Below are positions 1-8,124 of a stretch of DNA of 47,351 nt, one piece after another. How positions within the stretch are numbered: position 1 is the first letter of the stretch; each line of letters starts with the position of its first letter. The stretch is taken from the NCBI GenBank assembly GCA_003168355.1, contig PMSQ01000015.1, positions 21,537-68,887 on the forward strand. The letters run 5' to 3'. A model generated the notes under the pieces. The model did not search any database and had not been told where the DNA came from. It was given only the letters and a program-made list of their open reading frames with translations. Source of the stretch: Acidobacteriaceae bacterium. Its GTDB lineage: Bacteria > Acidobacteriota > Terriglobia > Terriglobales > Acidobacteriaceae. The position numbers were made by a program, and so were the translations under genes.

Positions 1-76
1 GGGTGACGTGCTCTTGTCCGATAACCTCGGAGAATTTCTGCGGACGATATTTGCGCGCCAGGACGGTGTAGCTCAT
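1..76 (-). CDS. dnaX: DNA polymerase III subunit gamma/tau, N-terminal fragment
   Basis: Only the first 25 codons are inside the window. The reverse strand from the ATG at 76-74 reads [15 protein letters not shown], followed by [10 protein letters not shown]. This is the strongly conserved start of DnaX, the clamp-loader ATPase of the replicative polymerase. The Walker A and later domains lie beyond the left edge, so nothing can be said about gamma/tau frameshifting. The gene is divergent from the STAS gene at 235. I looked for an SRP RNA (ffs), a frequent dnaX neighbour, in 77-234 and saw none. Confidence 0.88.
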   Translation of the reverse strand, partial: MSYTVLARKYRPQKFSEVIGQEHVT

Positions 77-234
77 GCCGGAAGAGACGATTATACGTGA
101 TGGCGGCGAGATAGGCGGATGCAGGGCCGAAGCTTGCTAAAACCGCCGCGCAAGCGATAGGCTGGTGCGTCAACCTGGAGTGCGGAAGCGGTCGTCCAGG
201 CGAAATTTGCGGCGGGTCGCAAAGGAGAGTTCTG

Positions 235-585
235 ATGCAACTGAAGCTGGCAACGCGAACCAAAGATGGAATTCTGGTGGTGGATTGCACTGGCCGGATT
301 GTGTTTGGCGAGGAGTCTTCTCTGCTGCGGGAAACCGTCAAGCGGGCTGTCTCGGAGAACAATCGCATTGTGCTGAATCTGGGCGAAGTGAATTACATCG
401 ATTCCGGCGGGCTGGGCACGCTCGTTGCTTTACGCACCAGCGCGCAAAACGCGGGCGGAACGATCAAACTTGCGAGCTTGACCAAGCGCGTGGGTGATCT
501 GCTACAAGTCACCAAGCTGCTCACAGTTTTCGACGTGTACGACTCAGAGGCGGAAGCCGTCGAATCCTTCCGCAAGGTGGCTTAG
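235..585 (+). CDS. STAS-domain anti-sigma factor antagonist
   Basis: This 116-residue protein is one STAS domain of the SpoIIAA/RsbV type. Such proteins bind a partner kinase/anti-sigma factor and release a sigma factor or another output. The diagnostic loop is D56-S57-G58-G59-L60-G61, after the strand IVLNLGEVNYI. In SpoIIAA the two central positions are Ser-Ser and the second is the phosphorylated one; here the second is Gly, so only S57 could be phosphorylated. The start is supported by a GGAGAG ribosome site four bases before the ATG. No partner kinase is adjacent, and the next gene encodes a transporter, so the output is unknown. Confidence 0.85.
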   Translation: MQLKLATRTKDGILVVDCTGRIVFGEESSLLRETVKRAVSENNRIVLNLGEVNYIDSGGLGTLVALRTSAQNAGGTIKLASLTKRVGDLLQVTKLLTVFDVYDSEAEAVESFRKVA

Positions 586-654
586 TCAGGCCCACGAGTC
601 GGAGTTGAATCACCGCGGCGTGTGCGCGGTGAACGCCGCGCCGGGTCTCCTCGA

Positions 655-1578
655 ATGCTGCCTCGCATCGTTTTTCTTTTGTGTCTGCTGGTCAGCGCCA
701 GTGGGCTTGTGTCTCCGCCGGTTGCGCTGGCCATGGGGTTGGTGTTTGGGCTCACGTTTCCCCATCCCTACGGCGACGAAGCGAAGAAGTTCTCCAGATT
801 TCTGCTGAAGGCCTCAGTCGTCGGGCTCGGCTTCGGAATGAACTTGCACCAGGTGATTCAGACGGGGCGGAGCGGATTCGTCTACACCTTGCTGGGCATC
901 AGCTTCGCATTGCTCGCCGGCATGGGTCTGGGAGCGATGCTCAGCGTTCCACGAGTGCCGGCGTTCCTTATTTCCACGGGCACTGCGATTTGCGGTGGCA
1001 GTGCGATTGCCGCCGTCGGGCCCATCACGCAGGCCAGCGACGAAGAAATGGCCGTGGCGCTGGGGACCATCTTCGTGCTGAATTCCGTAGCGCTGCTGAT
1101 TTTTCCCGCCGTCGGCGCGGCACTCAAGCTGACGCAATCGCAGTTCGGATTGTGGGCGGCGCTGGCCATTCATGACACCAGTTCGGTGGTGGGCGCGGCA
1201 GCCAAGTATGGAGCTGAGGCCTTGGCCATCGCGACCACAGTCAAGCTGGCGCGCGCGCTGTGGATTGTTCCACTCTCGGTTGGAACTGCGATGGTGCGGG
1301 GTGCGAAAGCGAAAATTCAATGGCCATGGTTCATCGGTCTGTTTTGTCTGGCCGCGGTGTGCAACACGTATCTGCCGGCTGGAGCACACGTCTACGCGAT
1401 CGCGGTAAAAGTTGCCAAGATTGGATTGACCGCCACGCTGTTCCTGATCGGCAGCGGCATCTCAGTGGCGACGATCAAGCAGGTGGGATATCGTGCGTTG
1501 CTGCAGGGAATCATCTTATGGCTGCTGGTGTCGGTGGGATCTCTGTGGTTGATTCGCATAGGATGGATTGCGTTGTGA
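655..1578 (+). CDS. YeiH-family (UPF0324) putative sulfate exporter-like membrane protein
   Basis: A polytopic inner-membrane protein of 307 residues from the ATG at 655; an in-frame GTG at 622 would add 11 charged residues and is less likely. Hydrophobic segments run nearly end to end. The family hallmarks are visible: a GTAICGGSAIAAVGP segment in the middle and an AIHDTSSVVGAA segment after it. The family is annotated as putative sulfate exporter, but its substrate is poorly established, so the name is a family label only. Its stop codon overlaps the proposed GTG start of the alkyltransferase-like gene, suggesting translational coupling. Confidence 0.8.
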   Translation: MLPRIVFLLCLLVSASGLVSPPVALAMGLVFGLTFPHPYGDEAKKFSRFLLKASVVGLGFGMNLHQVIQTGRSGFVYTLLGISFALLAGMGLGAMLSVPRVPAFLISTGTAICGGSAIAAVGPITQASDEEMAVALGTIFVLNSVALLIFPAVGAALKLTQSQFGLWAALAIHDTSSVVGAAAKYGAEALAIATTVKLARALWIVPLSVGTAMVRGAKAKIQWPWFIGLFCLAAVCNTYLPAGAHVYAIAVKVAKIGLTATLFLIGSGISVATIKQVGYRALLQGIILWLLVSVGSLWLIRIGWIAL

Positions 1579-2009
1579 AGAAGGGAAGCAAGAAGTTGCG
1601 GAAGCGTGCGGGGCGGAGATCCCCGAAGGTATTGTCTCCGACCAAATCTGCTTCAGATCAAGCCGCTCCAGATCAAGCATCAAAGATGCGAATTCGCATC
1701 GAGGCAGCGATTCGGCAAATTCCCCATGGTAAGGTGTCGACCTACGGAGCGGTTGCGCGAGCGGCGGGACTTCCGGGAGCGGCGCGGCAGGTGGCGAAGG
1801 TGTTGCACCGTGGCTTCGGACTGCCTTGGCAGCGGGTGTTAGGCGCGGGTGGCGAAATCAAGCTGCGCGGCGATTCGGCGATCGAGCAGCGACTGCGACT
1901 GGAAGCCGAGGGCGTGCGCTTCCGTGGCCGGAAGGTGGATATGAAGCAGTGTGAGTGGAAGTTCGGACGCCGGACGTCAGATGTCGGCCCGAGGACCCTG
2001 AAGTCGTGA
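1575..2009 (+). CDS. Alkyltransferase-like protein (ATL), MGMT DNA-binding domain
   Basis: The last ~107 residues form the C-terminal domain of O6-alkylguanine-DNA alkyltransferase, including IPHGKVSTYGAVARAAG with the DNA-recognition helix. The active-site motif PCHRV of true transferases reads PWQRV here, so the acceptor cysteine is Trp. That is the mark of ATL proteins, which flip and bind alkylated guanines and hand them to nucleotide-excision repair rather than removing the alkyl group. The start is uncertain: GTG 1575 (with AGGA upstream, overlapping the previous stop), ATG 1563, or ATG 1686, which would begin right at the domain. The ~37 residues before 1686 are a basic, Ser/Pro-rich linker. 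Confidence 0.8.
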   Translation: MKKGSKKLRKRAGRRSPKVLSPTKSASDQAAPDQASKMRIRIEAAIRQIPHGKVSTYGAVARAAGLPGAARQVAKVLHRGFGLPWQRVLGAGGEIKLRGDSAIEQRLRLEAEGVRFRGRKVDMKQCEWKFGRRTSDVGPRTLKS

Positions 2010-2038
2010 GGTCAGCGATCCGACGTCTAAGGTCTGGT

Positions 2039-2434
2039 TCATTTCTTGAACTGCTCGTCAATCTCCACCTGATAGCCGGTGACCATCTTGTTGGTTTCAT
2101 TCGCCATGCCGACGACTGACATTAACTCCTTGAACATGGCGTCGGTCATGCCCTTTTTCTGCGCTGAGACCGTGTGCGACGCGATGCAGTAGTGGCATTG
2201 ATTGGTCACGCTGACGGCGACGTAGATCATTTCCTTGGTCAGAGGATCGAGCGCGCCGGGAGCCATGATCTGCTTGATGTCTTCCCAAGTACGCTTCAGA
2301 GTGGCCGGATCGTGCGCGATCGCTTTCCAGAAATTATTGATCCAGTCGGTCTTGCGCGTGGTCATAATGTCGTCGTAAACTGCGCGCACCTCCGGGCTAG
2401 CGTCTTTGTATTCGATGAGTCCAAGGGTTGCCAT
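2039..2434 (-). CDS. AhpD-like / carboxymuconolactone decarboxylase family protein
   Basis: A 131-residue all-helical protein with the AhpD-type redox motif NQC-HYC-IASH (C80, C83, H87). In AhpD the two cysteines and a nearby His act in thiol-dependent peroxide reduction; many family members are only annotated as CMD-domain oxidoreductases. The start at 2434 is chosen because GGAGAG stands three bases before this ATG; an in-frame ATG at 2458 adds eight residues but has no such site. It lies downstream of hemQ on the same strand, separated by a large palindromic repeat. Confidence 0.82.
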   Translation of the reverse strand: MATLGLIEYKDASPEVRAVYDDIMTTRKTDWINNFWKAIAHDPATLKRTWEDIKQIMAPGALDPLTKEMIYVAVSVTNQCHYCIASHTVSAQKKGMTDAMFKELMSVVGMANETNKMVTGYQVEIDEQFKK

Positions 2435-2462
2435 GAGCTCTCCAGTTCGTTGAATCAATCCA

Positions 2463-2545
2463 CCATAGAGTCACAGAGACACAGAGAAATGGCGAAAGGC
2501 AACATTTTCAAAGAAGGTTTTCTCTGTGACTCTGTGTCTCTGTGG
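2463..2545. repeat. Large imperfect inverted repeat between hemQ and the AhpD-like gene
   Basis: Two 27-base arms (about 2463-2489 and 2518-2545) are reverse complements with roughly three mismatches. They enclose a ~28-base centre. Each arm is itself built of short CACAGAG/GACACAG units. As RNA it would fold into a long hairpin. This CACAGAGACACAGAG-type unit is familiar to me as a dispersed intergenic palindrome in environmental bacterial genomes, so a REP/MITE-like element is the best reading. A role as terminator or processing site between the two minus-strand genes is possible but there is no T tract. Confidence 0.75.
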
Positions 2546-2558
2546 TAATGCGGTTTAG

Positions 2559-3452
2559 CTACTTCGGCAATTCTCCACTGAGCAATTTCTCCAATGCCGC
2601 TGCCGGGCAGCGCACTCCCACATAGAACTGGCCGAACAACGCATACACGGCGCTGACGTGGTCGAAGCGCATTTCGTAAATCAACTTCTTGAAGACCAGA
2701 GGATCGTCGGCGAACAGATCGACGCCCCACTCCCAATCGTCGAAGCCAATCGAGCCCGTGATGATCTGCTTCACTTCGCCGGCGTAGCGGCGGCCGACAA
2801 GTCCGTGCTCGCTCATCTGGCGGGCGCGCTCTTCGATCGGCAGCGTGTACCAGTTCTTGTCTTCGCCCCGCCGCCGGTCCATGGGATAAAAGCAAAGGTA
2901 GCGGTTCGGCGGAATCTCAGGGAACAGCCGCGGATGCATCGCTTCTCGATGCCGGTTGAGTTTGCATTCGATTTCCGCTTTCCATTGATCGGAGTGCGGT
3001 TGGATGCCCTGGTCGGTCAGCTCTTTGTAAATCTTCAGCGTGGAGTCGTAGAGTCCGAGTTCGATGATTGAGAGATAAGAAGAAGTTGGTTCGAAGTAAT
3101 CGCTGAGCCGCAGGCCTGCGAGTTTGAGTTCCGCCTGGTTGAGGTCGGCAAACGATTTGCGGAAGTGAACCAGCATCAAATCGCCTTTGTGGCCGATCAA
3201 CGAGAACAGAGCGGATTGACCAGCGACGTTCTTCTCCATGCCGCCCAGCACCGACGCGGCTTCCTGAGCGATGGCCGATCGCGTGGTCTCCGGCAAGGCT
3301 CTCCAGGCCGTCCATCGAAACCGCATCATCTGGTGCAGCACACTGTAGCCCTCGGTAGTCAGCGGCACTTCGGGGGTCTGTGCGGAGACGGCTTGCGGGC
3401 GGACGGGCGGAGTCGCGGTGGTTGTCATGGGATTCTCGGGAGGTGTGCTCAT
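2559..3452 (-). CDS. hemQ: Coproheme decarboxylase HemQ (chlorite dismutase family)
   Basis: A 297-residue member of the chlorite dismutase family with the features of HemQ/ChdC, which oxidatively decarboxylates coproheme III to heme b with hydrogen peroxide in the coproporphyrin-dependent heme pathway. Visible: YPMDRRRGEDKNWYTLP, EHGLVGRRYAGEVKQI, GSIGFDDWEWGVDLF and YEMRFDHVSAVYALFG. Y189 (of YPM) and H216 (of EHG) are 27 residues apart, the same spacing as catalytic Tyr145 and proximal His172 of the Staphylococcus aureus enzyme. True chlorite dismutases carry a distal Arg instead. The first ~30 residues are a Pro/Thr-rich extension; an alternative ATG is at 3428. Confidence 0.9.
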   Translation of the reverse strand: MSTPPENPMTTTATPPVRPQAVSAQTPEVPLTTEGYSVLHQMMRFRWTAWRALPETTRSAIAQEAASVLGGMEKNVAGQSALFSLIGHKGDLMLVHFRKSFADLNQAELKLAGLRLSDYFEPTSSYLSIIELGLYDSTLKIYKELTDQGIQPHSDQWKAEIECKLNRHREAMHPRLFPEIPPNRYLCFYPMDRRRGEDKNWYTLPIEERARQMSEHGLVGRRYAGEVKQIITGSIGFDDWEWGVDLFADDPLVFKKLIYEMRFDHVSAVYALFGQFYVGVRCPAAALEKLLSGELPK

Positions 3453-3537
3453 CTGGTTTCAGCATCTATTGTACGCAAGAGCCGTGGAGCCAGCGAGTCC
3501 ACGATTTACAATCATGCTGGCATACGGACCCGCATTC

Positions 3538-4803
3538 ATGAGCATACAAACGCCGATCGTAGCGTTTTGCGCTTTCCTGCTTTTATCGGTTTCGCTGGCG
3601 GCGCAGAGCAAGCATGTATGGGTGCTGCGCGCACCCGGCGAGGCTGAGGAATTCGATCCCGCCACTTTCGCCGAGAAGCAGACCGTGAAGGTCCCAGCGG
3701 ACGCTGTAGCCGCGCCGCAAGATTTCTCAGTCAATCATCTGGGGCAGATGCTGTTCGCCGAGTCCGCCGCTTTGCCGCTCGCCGAAGGCGATCTCGCGGC
3801 CGAGCGGAAGGTGTGGTTCTGGGATGGCCGCACCGCGACTGCGCTTGTGCGCGAGGTCGCTCGCACTACATCCACAGCGGGATCGAACCTTTCTATCGCC
3901 GAGTCTGCGCCCGTGCCTTATCTCTCGGCGGATGGAGCGCATCTCTATTGGTTCTCGAACCAGGCTCGCCGCTTGCAGCGCGATGGCGTCGATCTTTCCA
4001 CCAAGACGACCTGGCTGAGCTGGCAGACCGATCTCGCTGGTGCTGGACGCCAGGACTTGGTCTCGATTGCGCTGCCCGATTGCCCGTGCCCGACCGGAGG
4101 CTGTGAGGAAAGTTGTCCTTATGGCGAGGTCTGGGTTCCCGACGATGGAGTGGGCAAGTTTTTTCTGCTGACGCAGTTTGTGGCTGGAAAGACTCAGCCG
4201 ATCTATAAGGCAACTTCGGTGTACGAAGAAAGTGCAGGCAAGTGGGCCGCGACGCCGCTCGATCCGCCGCTTCGGCGCGTTCTGGATGTGCCGAACGATG
4301 GCGCAATCCTGGAGGCGATTCCTGACACCGCCTGCTGTGGCTGGGAGAATCAGAGCAACGACCAAACCCTGCTGCACTTCCATGGCAAGACATTAACCGT
4401 GTTCGATGAACAGATCGCGTACAAAAATCCCGACTACGACGTGAGCTTCTACACAGAGAACGGCAAGCTGTCGCCCGACCTTGGCTCGGTGGCGCTCACC
4501 GTCGTCGCGACCTCTCAGGCGAACACGGCGATTCAACTGGCCGAGCAGGGACAGGCCAACCCGGAAGAATCGCAACACATTCGCAAGGCTTTGCTCGATC
4601 TGCCGGCGGTCGAAGTGAAGAGTGTTGAGGATGCGCCGAAGCGTATCGTATTTCTGCCGCACGCCACGCTGGTGGGCTGGATCAGCGACAAGGAGATTCT
4701 CATCGTCGAGGGACATCTGCTCGTCGCTTATAACGTGGCTGGCGGGACACGGCGGAAGTCGAACATTCGAGTGGAGGATGCGGGGCATGTGTTCTTGCGG
4801 TGA
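3538..4803 (+). CDS. Secreted protein of unknown function (beta-rich)
   Basis: I do not recognise the family. From the ATG at 3538 the protein (421 residues) starts with a clear Sec signal peptide, MSIQTPIVAFCAFLLLSVSL, followed by AAQ as the likely cleavage site. An in-frame ATG at 3514 and earlier GTG codons would put hydrophilic residues in front of it. The mature part is rich in Trp, Asp/Gly turns and short beta-strand-like stretches, with a Cys cluster (CPCPTGGCEESCP) near residue 185 that could bind metal or form disulfides. A beta-propeller-like fold is possible but not shown. It is divergent from hemQ, with starts only 85 bases apart, so the promoters share this gap. Confidence 0.7.
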   Translation: MSIQTPIVAFCAFLLLSVSLAAQSKHVWVLRAPGEAEEFDPATFAEKQTVKVPADAVAAPQDFSVNHLGQMLFAESAALPLAEGDLAAERKVWFWDGRTATALVREVARTTSTAGSNLSIAESAPVPYLSADGAHLYWFSNQARRLQRDGVDLSTKTTWLSWQTDLAGAGRQDLVSIALPDCPCPTGGCEESCPYGEVWVPDDGVGKFFLLTQFVAGKTQPIYKATSVYEESAGKWAATPLDPPLRRVLDVPNDGAILEAIPDTACCGWENQSNDQTLLHFHGKTLTVFDEQIAYKNPDYDVSFYTENGKLSPDLGSVALTVVATSQANTAIQLAEQGQANPEESQHIRKALLDLPAVEVKSVEDAPKRIVFLPHATLVGWISDKEILIVEGHLLVAYNVAGGTRRKSNIRVEDAGHVFLR

Positions 4804-4913
4804 GTGCTAGAGCAGGATGACAATCAAAACTGCCCCACTGCCGATGTGGCACCCGGCTAGTTTCCGCAGCTTGATTGTGCGAGAATGTGCTGGTGTTCTA
4901 GTCAGGTCAATCA

Positions 4914-5888
4914 ATGAGAATGAAGAAACTGCTTTCAATCTCATTCCTCGCGCTGATGTCCGTCTCGCTCATCTCTTCCAGCGCTGCTCAAGGAAGGCCG
5001 GTCGCGCAGGACTTCAGGGTCGATCAGGTTCCAATTCCGCTTCAACCGCCGGAAAATGTGGCCCTTGGCGAACTGAATGGCAACTGGAAACTCGCCGGCG
5101 ATCGGGAACGGAGAGTATACCCAATGCTGTCGGTCAATCTCGCGGTCGACGGAGGCTGGATCATCGGCGCTGTCAGCTACGACATCGTATGTTCCGACAG
5201 AATCGACGAACACTTTGGTTCAGACACGGTAGTTGTTGGAAAGGTCGCATCTGACGGTAGCTTCACGCTCTCTCCAGGCCCGCTCGCATCTGACGGCAGA
5301 TTCATCTCCTCATACGCCCCGCTTGAGCAGGTTGCTGTCGCGATCAAGGGAGTCGTCCCAGTCGACGGCGCCAAGACATGGAAAGGCACTTACGCTTTCA
5401 CCATTCCTCCTTACAAACCGTTGTCCAGCAATCCATATGGGAATTGCACCTCCCCACAGACCGGCAGCTTCCTAGCAAGCGCCTACGCTCCTGTAAGCGG
5501 TACTTATACGGGAACCATCTCCGGCCAGGGGTTCGGCGACGACGTTACTGTGACCATCAAGGTCTCTCAAGCTGGACCTCAGACCGCGTCCGGCCCTGAT
5601 GGTCAACCTCAACTGACCTTTCCACTCTTCCCTTTGTTGGCCACCATCTCTGTTAAAGGATCCCCATGTTTTGCGCATGGGACCTCCAGGGCACCGCTCG
5701 ATGGCAACCAACTTTTCGGGAATCGTTTTGACCTTAACTTCGACATGGACGGGGTTGCGGTGCTCATGGCCGAGGGATGGGTCTCGGGGCCGGATTCCGA
5801 GACGCTACGTGATGTCCATTTTCAGGTAGGGCTTGCGGGGAGCAAATGCTTCAATGCTCATGCTACGGGCACACTGAAAAAGCAGTAG
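4914..5888 (+). CDS. Secreted protein of unknown function
   Basis: A 324-residue protein with a textbook signal peptide (MRMKKLLSISFLALMSVSL, then ISSSAAQG). The mature part is rich in Gly, Thr, Ser and Val with alternating hydrophobic residues, as in beta-sandwich exported proteins, and has four or more cysteines (VCSD, NCTS, SPCFAHG, SKCFNAH) that could pair in the periplasm. No known domain is recognised. ATG 4920 two codons downstream would serve equally. Spacing to the preceding secreted-protein gene is 110 bases, so co-transcription is possible. Confidence 0.65.
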   Translation: MRMKKLLSISFLALMSVSLISSSAAQGRPVAQDFRVDQVPIPLQPPENVALGELNGNWKLAGDRERRVYPMLSVNLAVDGGWIIGAVSYDIVCSDRIDEHFGSDTVVVGKVASDGSFTLSPGPLASDGRFISSYAPLEQVAVAIKGVVPVDGAKTWKGTYAFTIPPYKPLSSNPYGNCTSPQTGSFLASAYAPVSGTYTGTISGQGFGDDVTVTIKVSQAGPQTASGPDGQPQLTFPLFPLLATISVKGSPCFAHGTSRAPLDGNQLFGNRFDLNFDMDGVAVLMAEGWVSGPDSETLRDVHFQVGLAGSKCFNAHATGTLKKQ

Positions 5889-5972
5889 CCGGCGCCGGCG
5901 TAATCTCTCCCTGTTTTCGACGGGTGAGATGGCGACCAATGCTGAAGCCCTATTGATTCTAGGCGCTTTACG

Positions 5973-5988
5973 CGGCGCTGAAGCGCCG
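5973..5988. repeat. Short perfect hairpin (CGGCGCT-GA-AGCGCCG)
   Basis: A 7-bp perfect stem with a two-base centre lies between two convergent genes (secreted protein on plus, permease on minus, 110 bases apart). It belongs with the small GC-rich palindromes scattered through this window. No T tract follows on either strand, so it is called a repeat rather than a terminator. Confidence 0.5.
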
Positions 5989-5998
5989 CTCTTCCACG

Positions 5999-7495
5999 TT
6001 AGTGCCCGCATTCGACTGCGCTTTCTTCTTTTCGCCGCCCTGCTCGATAGATCATCCATCCAAGCAAGTTCGCGCCTAACACAACCCCCGCAATCTTCAA
6101 CGAGTAACCCCACGAACTTTCCACATCGATGACGGGGAAGATCGACAGCACAACGTAGAGCAGCGTCATCAGGAATCCGGAGACCGCAGCCAATTGCAGC
6201 CACAGGCGTGGACGCAGACCGCGTTGTTTCGGCGAGAGGAAGGGAATGGCGAAGAGCGCCAGGTAAGCGATGGCGTAGAACGTGAAGCCCCAGGTCAGCA
6301 AAAGTTCGTAGGCTTCTTGCGGTCCGACTCCGATGAGCGCGGCCGCGCTGCCGGCCAGGGTTACGGCTCCCAGAAAAAGAATCGAGTTGACGGGAGTCTT
6401 GTATTTGGCGTGCAAACGCGTGAACCACGCGGGCAGCAAGTGGTCCCATCCCGCGACCATGGGAAGGCGCGCGCTGGCGCTGAAGTACACGCTGAAAGTT
6501 GTGGGGTAATTCACGAAGAGCAGGATGATGACGAGTGGAACGATGAAGCCGGCGAGACCTGCAGAACCGAAGCCGTGTGCGCCCAGACGCAGTGCCTGCG
6601 GGATAGGACCGACGACGTCCACCGCCTCGGGAGCGACGAAAGCCAGGATCGAACTGGTGGCGAAGATGTAAATGAGCGCGATGAAAGGCGCGGTGATGAG
6701 CACCGAGCGAGTAAGGTTGCGCGCGGGGCTGCGGCACTCGCCGGCAAAGATGGCGACATACTCGAAGCCGCTGAGTGCGCCGAACATCATTTTGGCAAAA
6801 ACGCTGAGACTGAAGACGGTGAGCGGCGGCATGACCAGGCGAAGCGGGTGATACTCCGCCAGAGTCCCGCGCCACCGGTTGAGCAGCGGGGTGGCGATCA
6901 GCACCCCGAGCGTGATCAGCGTAGCGATACTTCCCGCGTTGCCCAGCCACTTGCCGACGCGCAGGCCGAGCGCTGATAGCAACATCATGGCGAGAATCAG
7001 CGCAAAGGAAACAGCGAGGATCAGCCACCGGCTGGAAGCGATCCATGTGGCGGCGGGTCCGAGGGCGTAGGCCACGAACGTTGTGGTGACGAGCCCGATT
7101 ACCGCCACGTACAGCATGACGAAGAGCCAAAGATTCCACGCCACCAAAAAGCCGACCTGATCGCCGAAAGCCAGACGTGCCCACTCATACAAACCGCCTT
7201 CCAGCGGCATCAGGCGATTGAGATGAGCAACCACCATGGCCAGCGGAATGAAGAACAGGACAAAGGCAACCAGCCAAAAGACGACGTGAGACGATCCAGC
7301 CTTGGCCGCGGTGCCGAAGAAATCCAGCACGATGACCAGAAGGACCTGCGCCATGACCAGGTCGAACAGGCCAAGCTCCTTGCGCAATTCGGTGCTGTGT
7401 GCCTGGACTTCGGCTTCAGCGGTCCGAACTGGGATGGAGTTGCCGGTCAAAATCGCTCGGCGGTGAATGAACCGAGAGGCAGCATTAGAACACAA
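5999..7495 (-). CDS. APC-superfamily amino acid permease
   Basis: A 498-residue inner-membrane transporter with about twelve hydrophobic segments. The order matches APC amino acid/polyamine permeases: ELGLFDLVMAQV in helix 1, PLEGGLYEWARLAFGDQVGF (the conserved G-Y-W region after helix 2), then FGALSGFEYVAIFAGECRSP in the helix 6 region. The substrate cannot be told from sequence. The first codon taken is TTG 7495; another in-frame TTG at 7450 would remove 15 residues, and both begin ahead of a soluble N-terminal tail (VRTAEAEVQAHSTELRKELG). Long open frames overlapping it on both strands are shadows. Confidence 0.85.
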   Translation of the reverse strand: MCSNAASRFIHRRAILTGNSIPVRTAEAEVQAHSTELRKELGLFDLVMAQVLLVIVLDFFGTAAKAGSSHVVFWLVAFVLFFIPLAMVVAHLNRLMPLEGGLYEWARLAFGDQVGFLVAWNLWLFVMLYVAVIGLVTTTFVAYALGPAATWIASSRWLILAVSFALILAMMLLSALGLRVGKWLGNAGSIATLITLGVLIATPLLNRWRGTLAEYHPLRLVMPPLTVFSLSVFAKMMFGALSGFEYVAIFAGECRSPARNLTRSVLITAPFIALIYIFATSSILAFVAPEAVDVVGPIPQALRLGAHGFGSAGLAGFIVPLVIILLFVNYPTTFSVYFSASARLPMVAGWDHLLPAWFTRLHAKYKTPVNSILFLGAVTLAGSAAALIGVGPQEAYELLLTWGFTFYAIAYLALFAIPFLSPKQRGLRPRLWLQLAAVSGFLMTLLYVVLSIFPVIDVESSWGYSLKIAGVVLGANLLGWMIYRAGRRKEESAVECGH

Positions 7496-7658
7496 AGGGG
7501 TTCCGTGGCCAATGTGAGGTGCTGATCGACAACTCCGATGTAGCTGCGGCCCGCAACCAGGAGGTTACGGTTCCTCCAAACAAAGCGCAGGCGAGCGCAT
7601 CGGCACCCGCCTGCCGGTCCAAGCGATCGAAACAATAAATAGAGGTTGGGGCGCCTAT

Positions 7659-7931
7659 CTAATGGTGGTCCCCATTGGTGTGCCGCCAGGTCCAATACTC
7701 CTTCTGTTCGCCGGCAGGCAACTTGCGAAAATCGCGATCGGGATCGCGGTGGTTTTCGTGGGCCCAGCGCTGGTAGTAGACCACTTCGTCACCGTTCCAG
7801 ACGTGGTAGTCGCTGTAGTAGGGGTCATAGACCCGGTAATAATGATGGGCGCAAGCCGTTGTACCCAATACGGAAGACGTCAGGGCGGCGGCCAGGAAAC
7901 AGGTACTGAGAAAGCGTGACTTGCTGTGCAT
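7659..7931 (-). CDS. Small exported His/Tyr/Trp-rich protein
   Basis: A 90-residue protein of unknown function. The first ~27 residues are a signal peptide (SRFLSTCFLAAALTSSVLG, then TTACAHH); the Cys could be a weak lipobox site (GTTAC). The mature ~63 residues are strikingly rich in His, Tyr, Trp and Asp (HHYYRVYDPYYSDYHVW, YWTWRHTNGDHH), a composition that suits metal binding or surface adhesion. AGGAGG lies 11 bases before the ATG. It is monocistronic and divergent from the TPR lipoprotein gene. Confidence 0.7.
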   Translation of the reverse strand: MHSKSRFLSTCFLAAALTSSVLGTTACAHHYYRVYDPYYSDYHVWNGDEVVYYQRWAHENHRDPDRDFRKLPAGEQKEYWTWRHTNGDHH

Positions 7932-8065
7932 CAGTGAATGGTCCTCCTAGGAGTTGTCAACTTCTTAATATGCCGTCCATCTACAGGGAAATTAACCCCG
8001 GCCGTCGTAATTCGTTGCGGTGAAGCTCTGGTAGGTTGCTTAGATCGGCGACCGCGTCCCCCACA

Positions 8066-8080
8066 TTCTGAGTTAAAATC
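8066..8080 (+). promoter_or_regulatory. Candidate promoter element TTCTGAGTTAAAATC
   Basis: This 15-mer lies 45 bases before the TPR lipoprotein start. A near-identical copy (TTCTGAGTTAGAATC, one difference) lies 32 bases before the next plus-strand gene, the bacilliredoxin. The TAAAAT/TAGAAT core resembles a -10 hexamer. No good -35 is seen at 17 bases in either case. The shared sequence is the only support. Confidence 0.3.
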
Positions 8081-8124
8081 GAGGCGCCGAAACTCGGTTT
8101 CCCCAGCCTCACCCTGAGAAAAGA

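Noticed and set aside
77..234. Possible SRP RNA or other RNA gene beside dnaX
   Set aside because: The conserved GGAA/GCAGCC core of bacterial SRP RNA was looked for on both strands and not found.
6194..6976. 260-codon plus-strand open frame
   Set aside because: Antisense to the permease; charged low-complexity composition typical of high-GC shadow frames.
5805..7184. 459-codon open frame on the minus strand
   Set aside because: Arg/His/Ala-rich shadow of the amino-acid permease in another frame of the same strand; no motif, no membrane helices.
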